The notes beneath the pieces are model-generated. The model was not told where the DNA came from. It did not search any database and was given only the letters and a program-made list of their open reading frames with translations. 54,338 bases of DNA, from the NCBI GenBank assembly GCA_037147235.1, contig JBAWVO010000004.1:1-54338 (forward strand), read 5' to 3'. Both the position numbers and the translations under genes were made by a program. Origin of the DNA: JANXQG01 sp037147235 (GTDB lineage: Bacteria > Planctomycetota > Planctomycetia > Pirellulales > Thermoguttaceae). Of this stretch, positions 24,860 to 32,096 are shown piece by piece (the first letter of the stretch is position 1; the number at the start of each line of letters is the position of its first letter).

Positions 24860-27800
24860 ATGCTCAAGGCGCTTGAACTCGCCGGTTTCAAAAGCTTCGC
24901 CGATAAGACGCGGTTTGAATTCCCTCCCGGAATCACCGTGGTCGTCGGTCCCAACGGGTCGGGAAAGTCGAACGTCGTCGATGCCATCAAGTGGGTTCTC
25001 GGCGAGCAGAGCGTCAAGAGCCTCCGCGGCAAGGAAATGGCCGACGTCATATTCAACGGCTCTCCCACCCGCCGGGGAATGAACGCGGCCGAGATCACGC
25101 TCACCTTCGACAACTCGAACCATCTTCTGCCCATCGATACGCCGGAGGTCCACATCACGCGGCGCATTTATCGCAGTGGCGAGGGGGAGTATCTGATCAA
25201 TCGCAATCCCAGCCGGCTCCGCGATATCCGCGATTTGCTGGCCGGTACCGGCCTGGGCACGCAGGCCTATAGTGTGATCGAGCAAGGCAAGGTGGATGTC
25301 CTCTTGCAGTCGTCGGCCAAGGACCGCCGCATGATTTTTGAAGAGGCCGCCGGTATCAGCCGCTTCAAGCTCAAGAAACTTGAGGCCTTGCGGCGGCTCG
25401 AGCGGGTCGAGCAGAACTTGCTGCGATTGTCGGATATTGTCGATGAGGTGGAAAGCCGCCTGCGTGGAGTCCGTGCCCAAGCCGGCAAGGCACGGCGGTA
25501 CAAAGAACACACCGATCGGCTGCAAGAACTTCGCACGCAGGTTGGCCTGGTCGATTGGCGGCGATTAAGCGAGCGACTGGCCAAAGTCGAGAGCGCAATC
25601 CGTGATCTCATCGCCGATCGCGACGCCGCCTTGGCTTCCGCCGAAGCGACCGAAGCCCAAGTGCTTGCCCTGGACGTCCAGGTCACCGAGATCAACGAAG
25701 AAATCCACCGTGGCGAGGCCCAGATTGCCGCCAACCGCGCGCGGATCGCTGCCCAAGAATCGTCCATCGAACATGAACGTGATCGCGGCAAGGATCTGGA
25801 CGAAGAGATCGAACGCCACCGCCGCCAGGTCGTGTCGCTCAGTGCCCGAGCCGACGACTTGCAGCAGCAGTGGCGGGAAACGTCCGAGGCGGTGGAAACC
25901 GCCGAAGAACTGCATCGCAGGATCGCGCAGCGGCTGGTTGAGGGTGAGCGTACCCTGACGGAAATCATGTCGAGGCTGGATCAAACGCGCGGTGAGCACG
26001 AGCAACATCGTGCGGCCCAACTCGGGCAGATGAGGGCCATTGCCGTGCTGGGCAACGAGATCAGCGGCCTGGAAAGCCAGGTCGCAACCACCTCGACCGC
26101 CAGGGATCGGAGCCGCAGTCGCATCACGGACCTCGACCGGCAGATCGCCGTGGTCGCCGCGGAACTTGACGGTTTTCGCCGGCAACGCGATGAACTTGCC
26201 CAAAATGTCCAGACGCACAATGAGCTGCGTCAGGCGGCCGAGCAGCAGCTCGCCCAGGACCAGCGCGAGCTGGCCATTCGCAACGACGAACTGGCGGCCT
26301 TACGGCAGCGTCGAAGCGGCGTGGCCGAGCGCGCGGCCGTGTTGGACGAACTGCATCGCCGACAGGAAGGTGTCACGGCGGGCGTGAAGGAAGTGCTTGC
26401 CCGAGCCGCGAGTCCAGACGCGGGACCGCTCAAGGCGGTGCATGGCCTAGTGGCCGATCTGCTCAGCGTGAGCGTGGAAATGGCTCCGCTGATTGAAGTT
26501 GCCCTGGGGGTCACAGCACAGCACGTCGTCGCCCAGTCCGGTGGCGAGTTGTTGGAATTTCTCAAACTCAACGCATCCCGCTTCGCCGGCCGTGTCGGAT
26601 TTGTGTGGCAGGAAGATGGCAAGGCTGCGATTGACCGTGAACCTGACCTGACCGGCCAGCCGGGTGTCGTGGGCCGCGCCGATCGATTCGTCGAGACGCA
26701 GCCCCAATATACGCCGCTTGTCACCCGATTGCTCGGCCGGACCTGGATCGTTGAGAAGCTCGAACATGCCTTGCAACTGGCCGGTGCCAACGGCCACGCA
26801 GTCCACTTTGTCACCTTGGCAGGTGATCTTCGCCAAGCCGATGGTACGCTTGTGGTCGGTCCGCGACAGGGTGCCAGCGGTCTGATTTCTCGCCGCAGCC
26901 AATTACGGGAGTTGAACGAGCAACTGGCCGAACTTGACGCACGCAACACCGCCGCGGAAGCCGCAGTCCGCGAGATGCAGGCCCAGATTGCGCAGCGGCA
27001 AGTGAAGCTTGGGCATCACGTGGCCGCCCACGCCCAAGCGACGGAAGCGTTGGCCGACCATCGTCTCAAGCTGACGACTTCCGAGGAGCGCAAGGCCCAG
27101 TTCAATCAACAGCGCGCGGCATTGGATGGCGAATCCCGGGCTGCATCGGTGCAGCATGATACCGCCGCGGCGCGGCTGGCCGAAGCCCGCGAAAAACGCC
27201 AGCGAAACGAAATAGGCTTGTCCGAGATGGAAACCCGCCTGGTTGGCTTCCAGCAGCAGGTTACCCGGTTGGAAGGTGAGCGGCAGGCCCGCAATCGCGA
27301 TACGACGGAAACGAAGGTCGAGTTGGCCAAGAGCGAGGAGCGATTGCGAAACCTGCGATTGCGATTAGGGCAGTTTGAAGATACTCGCCAGGAACGCGGC
27401 CGCGCAATCAACGAGGTCCGCCAGCAATTGGAACTTTGCATCCAGCGGGCCGAGGCCTCGCGATGGAATATCCTGCGGGCCGAGTCGGAGCTTGCCGACT
27501 TGTATCTTCGCAAGGAAGCCTTCTCCGCCGAGACCGTCCGCTTCATGAATCAGCGCGAAGCGGTGCAGCAGCAGCGCAATCAGTTCAACTCCGAGGTACA
27601 GCGGGCACGATCACGGAGCCGTAAGCTTGAGGAACAGCTCCACGCCCAGGATCTGGCTGCCAACGAGGTCCGTCTGGAACGCGAGGCCCTCGCCGCCCGG
27701 CTCCGTGAAGACTATCGTATCGAACTGGCCGAGCTTGAGCACCAGCCCAGCAGCGAAGAACAGCGGCAGCGGGAAGAGGTGCAGCAGGAGATCGAAGAGC

Positions 27801-28489
27801 TGCGGCATAAGATCAATACCCTAGGGCACGTGAATCTCGACGCCCTAGAGGAACTGGAGTCGCTGGAGTCGCGGTTCAAAACGCTTTCCGGACAGTATCA
27901 AGACCTGGCCGGTGCCAAGTCCTCTTTGGAAAAGATCATTGACCGCATCAATACCGACAGTCGGCGACTGTTCGCCGAGACGCTGGAAACGGTCCGCGGT
28001 CATTTTCAAAAGCTGTTCCGCGATCTATTTGGTGGCGGTCAGGGCGACATCGTGCTGGAGGAAGGGGTCGATATCCTGGAGGGCGGAATCGAGATATTGG
28101 CTCGCCCGCCCGGCAAGGAACCTCGCAATATTTCGCTCTTAAGCGGCGGCGAGAAGACGCTGACCTGCGTAGCCTTGCTCTTGGCCATGTTCCGCAGCCG
28201 TCCCAGTCCGTTCTGCGTGCTGGATGAAGTCGACGCGGCCTTGGACGAGGCCAATATCGACCGGTTTTCCAAGGTTTTGCAAGACTTCCTCACGTGGACG
28301 CAATTCATTATCGTCACGCACTCCAAGAAGACCATGACCTGCGCCAACACGATCTATGGCGTGACGATGCAAGAGTCGGGCGTATCAAAGCAAGTCTCGG
28401 TGCGGTTTGACGACGTCAGCGACGACGGTCACATCCGTCCCGAGCGGTTGGCCGAAGCGGAGGCCGAAAAGGATAGCCAAGCGGCGTAA
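24860..28489 (+). CDS. smc: Chromosome segregation protein Smc
   Basis: Condensin ATPase that folds and segregates the chromosome. The 1209-residue length is typical. The N-terminal head carries Walker A G-P-N-G-S-G-K-S at about residue 30. Two long coiled coils (about 170-500 and 680-1030) flank a hinge with G-V-T-A-Q-H-V-V and G-A-S-G-L-I-S-R-R. The C-terminal head has the signature L-L-S-G-G-E-K-T-L near residue 1092 and Walker B F-C-V-L-D-E-V-D-A-A-L-D near 1119. The partners ScpA and ScpB are not in the window. The gene starts 107 bp after the FlgI-like gene and may have its own promoter. Confidence 0.98.
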   Translation: MLKALELAGFKSFADKTRFEFPPGITVVVGPNGSGKSNVVDAIKWVLGEQSVKSLRGKEMADVIFNGSPTRRGMNAAEITLTFDNSNHLLPIDTPEVHITRRIYRSGEGEYLINRNPSRLRDIRDLLAGTGLGTQAYSVIEQGKVDVLLQSSAKDRRMIFEEAAGISRFKLKKLEALRRLERVEQNLLRLSDIVDEVESRLRGVRAQAGKARRYKEHTDRLQELRTQVGLVDWRRLSERLAKVESAIRDLIADRDAALASAEATEAQVLALDVQVTEINEEIHRGEAQIAANRARIAAQESSIEHERDRGKDLDEEIERHRRQVVSLSARADDLQQQWRETSEAVETAEELHRRIAQRLVEGERTLTEIMSRLDQTRGEHEQHRAAQLGQMRAIAVLGNEISGLESQVATTSTARDRSRSRITDLDRQIAVVAAELDGFRRQRDELAQNVQTHNELRQAAEQQLAQDQRELAIRNDELAALRQRRSGVAERAAVLDELHRRQEGVTAGVKEVLARAASPDAGPLKAVHGLVADLLSVSVEMAPLIEVALGVTAQHVVAQSGGELLEFLKLNASRFAGRVGFVWQEDGKAAIDREPDLTGQPGVVGRADRFVETQPQYTPLVTRLLGRTWIVEKLEHALQLAGANGHAVHFVTLAGDLRQADGTLVVGPRQGASGLISRRSQLRELNEQLAELDARNTAAEAAVREMQAQIAQRQVKLGHHVAAHAQATEALADHRLKLTTSEERKAQFNQQRAALDGESRAASVQHDTAAARLAEAREKRQRNEIGLSEMETRLVGFQQQVTRLEGERQARNRDTTETKVELAKSEERLRNLRLRLGQFEDTRQERGRAINEVRQQLELCIQRAEASRWNILRAESELADLYLRKEAFSAETVRFMNQREAVQQQRNQFNSEVQRARSRSRKLEEQLHAQDLAANEVRLEREALAARLREDYRIELAELEHQPSSEEQRQREEVQQEIEELRHKINTLGHVNLDALEELESLESRFKTLSGQYQDLAGAKSSLEKIIDRINTDSRRLFAETLETVRGHFQKLFRDLFGGGQGDIVLEEGVDILEGGIEILARPPGKEPRNISLLSGGEKTLTCVALLLAMFRSRPSPFCVLDEVDAALDEANIDRFSKVLQDFLTWTQFIIVTHSKKTMTCANTIYGVTMQESGVSKQVSVRFDDVSDDGHIRPERLAEAEAEKDSQAA

Positions 28490-28499
28490 AAAATTCAGA

Positions 28500-28566
28500 T
28501 CTCCCGACGGGAGAGGGGACGACCGAGTTCAAGCCGGGCCAGAAGGCCAAGGTGCAACTGAAATGA
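28500..28566 (+). other. Hairpin plus possible 3-prime gene remnant
   Basis: TCTCCC-GAC-GGGAGA at 28500-28514 is a short hairpin of the CCCTCTCCC family, after smc. It is followed by 28516-28566, which reads T-T-E-F-K-P-G-Q-K-A-K-V-Q-L-K then TGA, with GC-rich third positions, like the last residues of an otherwise lost gene. Confidence 0.35.
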
Positions 28567-28581
28567 GGGGGGGGGAAGACC

Positions 28582-28848
28582 ATGGATCTCAGCACGATGA
28601 ATGTCGCATTGCCAGAAACTCTCAAGGACTATGTCCTCCAACAAGTCGCCGAAGGAACCTATGGTTCCGTTAGCGAGTATGTGCGGGATCTTATTTGGGC
28701 GGACCAAAAACGGAAATCAGAAGAAAAACTGGAATCGCTTCTCCTTGAGGGACTGCAAAGTGGTCCCGCCCGAGAGCTGACGCCTGATGATCGGGCCGAA
28801 CTGAGGCGGCGTGTCTGGGAGCGACACCAGGCCGAGGGCGAAAAGTGA
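28582..28848 (+). CDS. parD: ParD-like antitoxin (ribbon-helix-helix)
   Basis: The 88-residue protein has an N-terminal ribbon-helix-helix: M-N-V-A-L-P-E-T-L-K-D-Y-V-L, then G-S-V-S-E-Y-V-R-D-L-I, the standard ParD pattern for DNA binding. The acidic C-terminal half should wrap the toxin. ATG 28582 or 28597 could be the start; a run of nine G and AAG gives a strong if unusual ribosome site for the first. The stop overlaps the toxin start (GTGA), so the pair is translationally coupled and very likely autoregulated. Confidence 0.88.
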   Translation: MDLSTMNVALPETLKDYVLQQVAEGTYGSVSEYVRDLIWADQKRKSEEKLESLLLEGLQSGPARELTPDDRAELRRRVWERHQAEGEK

Positions 28849-29171
28849 CCTCCGACTCAAATGCTATCTGGTTAATCCGGACGACGGCTATCGATGATCT
28901 TGATGGTCTTGCTGCCTACATCCAGAAGGACAGCCCCACAAGTGCAATTCGCTTCTTAGACTCTGCCGAAGAGACGTTCGATTTGCTTGCACGATCACCA
29001 GCGTTGGGCGGGGTGTACAATCTGCCCAATGTGCAGTTGTCGGGGCTACGCGTTTGGCGAGTCAAGGGTTTTGGAAAAGTACTCGTCTTCTATCGGCCGA
29101 TAGTGCGTGGCGTGGAGATCATACGCGTTGTGCATGGCGCGCGAGATCTTCCAGCATTGTTTGCGGATTAG
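28845..29171 (+). CDS. parE: ParE-family toxin
   Basis: RelE/ParE-superfamily toxin by sequence: A-I-D-D-L-D-G-L-A-A-Y-I at the start, a helix A-I-R-F-L-D-S-A-E-E-T-F-D-L-L, P-A-L-G-G-V-Y near the middle, and the C-terminal strand set G-K-V-L-V-F-Y-R-P-I-V-R-G-V-E-I-I-R-V-V-H-G-A-R-D. ParE toxins poison DNA gyrase. The start is GTG overlapping the antitoxin stop. Its TAG overlaps the stop of the convergent isomerase gene by 3 bases. Confidence 0.9.
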   Translation: MTSDSNAIWLIRTTAIDDLDGLAAYIQKDSPTSAIRFLDSAEETFDLLARSPALGGVYNLPNVQLSGLRVWRVKGFGKVLVFYRPIVRGVEIIRVVHGARDLPALFAD

Positions 29172-30133
29172 TTCGCCAACTCCCGCGTTCCCGGTTTGAA
29201 ATGCGGCCAAGTATTGCTATATTTCACCGCCGTCCGCGGGCGTTCGAGCTGAGAGATTTTCTCGAGCAGTTCCTTGGCCAATGCCTCACCGATCACCCCG
29301 GTGAGATCGGAGATCTTTTTCGTTCCGGGCACGACTTCGTCGCAGCGGATCAGATGCACGCCAAACGGCGAACGGACCGGGGGGCTGATCTGTCCGGCTT
29401 TCAGCTCAAAAGCGGCGCAAGAGAACGACTCGTCCATGGGGCCATGACGGCCGATTTTGCCGAGTCGGCCGCCTTGTTTGCCGCTAGGGCCGGCGGAGTA
29501 TTTTTCCGCGGCCGCGGCAAAGTCGAGCTTGCCGGAGGTGATCTCCGCACGGATCGATTTGGCCTGCTTCTCCAATGCCTCGATCTCCTTTGGGCCGGCC
29601 CCGGCCACCGGGCGAAGAAGAATGTGGCTGACGACCAACTCCGTGCCGTCCAGATCGCCGTGGTGATTCTGGAACCAAGTCTCGCGCCGCTGGGGCGTGC
29701 GGTACTTGGTCAGATAACGATCCCAGACCAGCCGCCAAAGAACCTGTCGCTCAAGATCGGCCGGAGTGATCGATTCGGCCTTGAGTACGTCGGACACTTT
29801 GCGACCCTGTGCGGCCAGGCGGATCTGGAACTCTTTTTTGGCCTTGGCCAGTTCCGCGGCACTTGGGACATCGCCCGCACGGTGGGCGTAGGCAAGTACC
29901 AGTCGGCGATTGACGATTTCTTCCAACACCTGGGCTTGGGCCATCGGCAGAAGATCGCCGGTCGGCTTTTTGTTGCGGAAGATCAAGTCCATCATCTGCT
30001 GAACCTCGGCCACTTCGACCGGGTCGTCGCCCACGGTGGCGGCGACGGCAGGCTCCGTTGGCCCAGGCTGTGCAAGGCTTGGAGTGGCGATCAAAAGAAA
30101 GCCAAACAGCCAAACGAAGATAGATACTCGCAT
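29168..30133 (-). CDS. Exported parvulin-type peptidyl-prolyl isomerase
   Basis: A SurA/PpiC-like folding helper. A signal peptide ends in S-L-A-Q. An N-terminal helical chaperone-like part (about 35-160) leads to the parvulin domain (about 165-270): V-V-S-H-I-L-L-R, F-A-A-A-A-E-K-Y-S-A-G-P-S-G-K-Q-G-G-R-L-G, and F-E-L-K-A-G-Q-I-S-P-P-V-R-S-P-F-G-V-H-L-I. The start ATG 30133 overlaps the TGA of the DUF1598-type gene (TGATG), so the two are translationally coupled. An ATG 12 bases earlier is less likely. It converges with parE; the two stop codons overlap. Confidence 0.9.
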   Translation of the reverse strand: MRVSIFVWLFGFLLIATPSLAQPGPTEPAVAATVGDDPVEVAEVQQMMDLIFRNKKPTGDLLPMAQAQVLEEIVNRRLVLAYAHRAGDVPSAAELAKAKKEFQIRLAAQGRKVSDVLKAESITPADLERQVLWRLVWDRYLTKYRTPQRRETWFQNHHGDLDGTELVVSHILLRPVAGAGPKEIEALEKQAKSIRAEITSGKLDFAAAAEKYSAGPSGKQGGRLGKIGRHGPMDESFSCAAFELKAGQISPPVRSPFGVHLIRCDEVVPGTKKISDLTGVIGEALAKELLEKISQLERPRTAVKYSNTWPHFKPGTRELAN

Positions 30134-31872
30134 CAGTCCCACCACCAGCAGTCAACTGCTTGCGGCTTCGCGGCGTTGCTGGGCCGCTTCTCCTGAAGCT
30201 GCGGATAGCTCTCGACCTTGATCGCTTGCCGGCTCACCAGTTCGCTGGTTTTGACTTCCACGCCGCCGCTGACATGCGCAACAAACAGCCCCTGACGGAG
30301 CACGCGATAGTTGACGACCGAATCGACTTCCTTGGGGACAGCCCCCTGTTGGACGACGAATGCCTGCGGATTGCCAAAATAGGCCATGTGCCAGTTCACC
30401 TTGTCGGCCATGCCTTCTTCGCGAACGAGCGAGGCGGCCAGGGCCAGGTCGCACAGGTTGCGTAATTCGGCATAGATCGGATACTTCACACAAAGTTCAC
30501 TGAAGTGCTTGGTGAAGCTCTCGGTGAACTGGCGATTCAGCGGCTCCGATTCGCCGGGGTGGATCCGCTCGCCCTGGGTCGTGAGGTGTTCGTTTTCGCT
30601 CTCGACCTTTACGCCCTGGCCGCGGATGTTAAAAGCCAGATGGTCCTTGGAAGTCTGGATGGAATCGTAGTTGAGCGTGAACCACCAACGGAGCACGCCC
30701 ATTTCTTTAGGCGGGGTCTTGATCTGACTCATGTAGCTCGTCACGCCCGGCACGCCTTCTTCAAGGCCCATGCCGATGAGTTTCATGCGATAGTCGGCTT
30801 CGACCAGCGTACGCGCCGCTCGGGTCTGTGGATCCAATCCGCCGAAGACCTCAATGTCTTGCTTGCCGACCGCGGCACGGAACTGCTCGCACCAAGCCTT
30901 GAGGGCGGCAGCCCCTTCAGGAATTCGCCGCTTGCTCCACTTGGCCTGAAATTCCTGGACGTTTTTCAGCGATTCCTTGCGCGGATTGATCATGCAGCCA
31001 AAATGGGCATCGCGGTTGGCCATGATCTGGCGGAAGATAACCACAAGATCATCCAGCCGCAGGACCGGGTCGCCCGTATCACGCGAAACGATGCGGTTTT
31101 CCGCTCCCAGGGTCCAGTCGCCTGCCGGTCCGGCCAGCACCAGATCGCCCGTCTCGGGATAGACAAACACATACTCGATCCGCCGCAGACCGGCGAGATA
31201 CTTCATCGTTTCATCGACGCCCTGGCCCAGGGCCTCATTGAGCTGGATCTGCTTCTCCAGCCGAGTGAGTGAGATCATTCGCAGAGGCGAGCTGTGCCGG
31301 ACATCGTCCTGGCCCACCCGCTGCTGATTATTGGCACGCAGAGCAGCCAGGTCTCCCGTACGGGCTTCTTTCATCAAGGGACGCAATATGCCCTTGGGGT
31401 CAACATAGACGCCGGTGGCAAATTCCGACAGGGTGCCGGTGCCGCCGTTATCCGCCCAGGTCTTGGTCGCGATGGTGCCGGTGATGAGAGCCTTGAGCGG
31501 ATCAAAGTCGGCTGCGCCAGGGTTTTGACCGGCAACACCTGGCGGATTGACTCCCTGGGCTGCCAGGATATGGGCGCGGAGGCGATCATCACCGACGCGG
31601 GCCACGGTTTTCACAGCGGCCGCTGGTGCCCCGGCCTGGATCTGGGCTGCGGCCACCTGCGCGAGCATGGCATCGCGCTGCTTTGGATCGGCCACCTTTT
31701 GGGCGGCGTCAAGGGCCGGGGCAAATTCGCCCGCAGCCAACTGGGCCTGAATACCTGCATTCGGCGGATCCCCCCGAGATGCCGAGACCATCGACCCCAC
31801 AAGGCCGACTCCCACTAAAAGCATCAACACCTGCCTCGATCCAACTCTGACTTTTCTGATTCGCAACAACAT
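30133..31872 (-). CDS. DUF1598-type planctomycete exported protein
   Basis: The start is ATG 31872 with GGAG 8 nt upstream; an ATG at 31884 is the alternative, and the long frame back to 32172 runs into the sucA promoter. A signal peptide is followed by an Ala-rich helical repeat section (about 35-110), possibly TPR-like. The core has Y-V-F-V-Y-P-E-T-G-D-L-V-L-A-G-P-A-G-D-W, which I associate with the DUF1598 family found in planctomycetes. No catalytic motif was seen. The gene is coupled to a folding isomerase, which may help mature it. Function is unknown. Confidence 0.75.
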   Translation of the reverse strand: MLLRIRKVRVGSRQVLMLLVGVGLVGSMVSASRGDPPNAGIQAQLAAGEFAPALDAAQKVADPKQRDAMLAQVAAAQIQAGAPAAAVKTVARVGDDRLRAHILAAQGVNPPGVAGQNPGAADFDPLKALITGTIATKTWADNGGTGTLSEFATGVYVDPKGILRPLMKEARTGDLAALRANNQQRVGQDDVRHSSPLRMISLTRLEKQIQLNEALGQGVDETMKYLAGLRRIEYVFVYPETGDLVLAGPAGDWTLGAENRIVSRDTGDPVLRLDDLVVIFRQIMANRDAHFGCMINPRKESLKNVQEFQAKWSKRRIPEGAAALKAWCEQFRAAVGKQDIEVFGGLDPQTRAARTLVEADYRMKLIGMGLEEGVPGVTSYMSQIKTPPKEMGVLRWWFTLNYDSIQTSKDHLAFNIRGQGVKVESENEHLTTQGERIHPGESEPLNRQFTESFTKHFSELCVKYPIYAELRNLCDLALAASLVREEGMADKVNWHMAYFGNPQAFVVQQGAVPKEVDSVVNYRVLRQGLFVAHVSGGVEVKTSELVSRQAIKVESYPQLQEKRPSNAAKPQAVDCWWWD

Positions 31873-31884
31873 ATTTGGCTCCAT

Positions 31885-32096
31885 CAATGGGACCGGCCCG
31901 TTATATACCCTACTATCACTATGAGCAGACGAGGCAAGAAATGCAAGCAGGAAAATGACAAATTTCGTGTATTTTACACAAATATCCCTATTTGCCAATG
32001 CGAGTTGGCCATTTCGCCCTATACTTGTTGGATGCGTAAATTCATCTGTTAGAATTGTCGGGATTGGCCATGAACTCGCGTTAAGTGGGTGGATTT
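31885..32096. promoter_or_regulatory. Divergent promoter region of sucA and the DUF1598-type gene
   Basis: An AT-rich spacer separates the two divergent genes. TATACT near 32022 and TAGAAT near 32050 are possible plus-strand -10 boxes, neither with a good -35. TTGCCAATGCGAGTTGGCC near 31992 is an imperfect palindrome resembling TTGCCAAGTTGGCC near 37942. Confidence 0.35.

Noticed and set aside
29054..30196. 380-codon plus-strand open frame across the isomerase gene
   Set aside because: Antisense shadow; it starts inside parE and has no domain.
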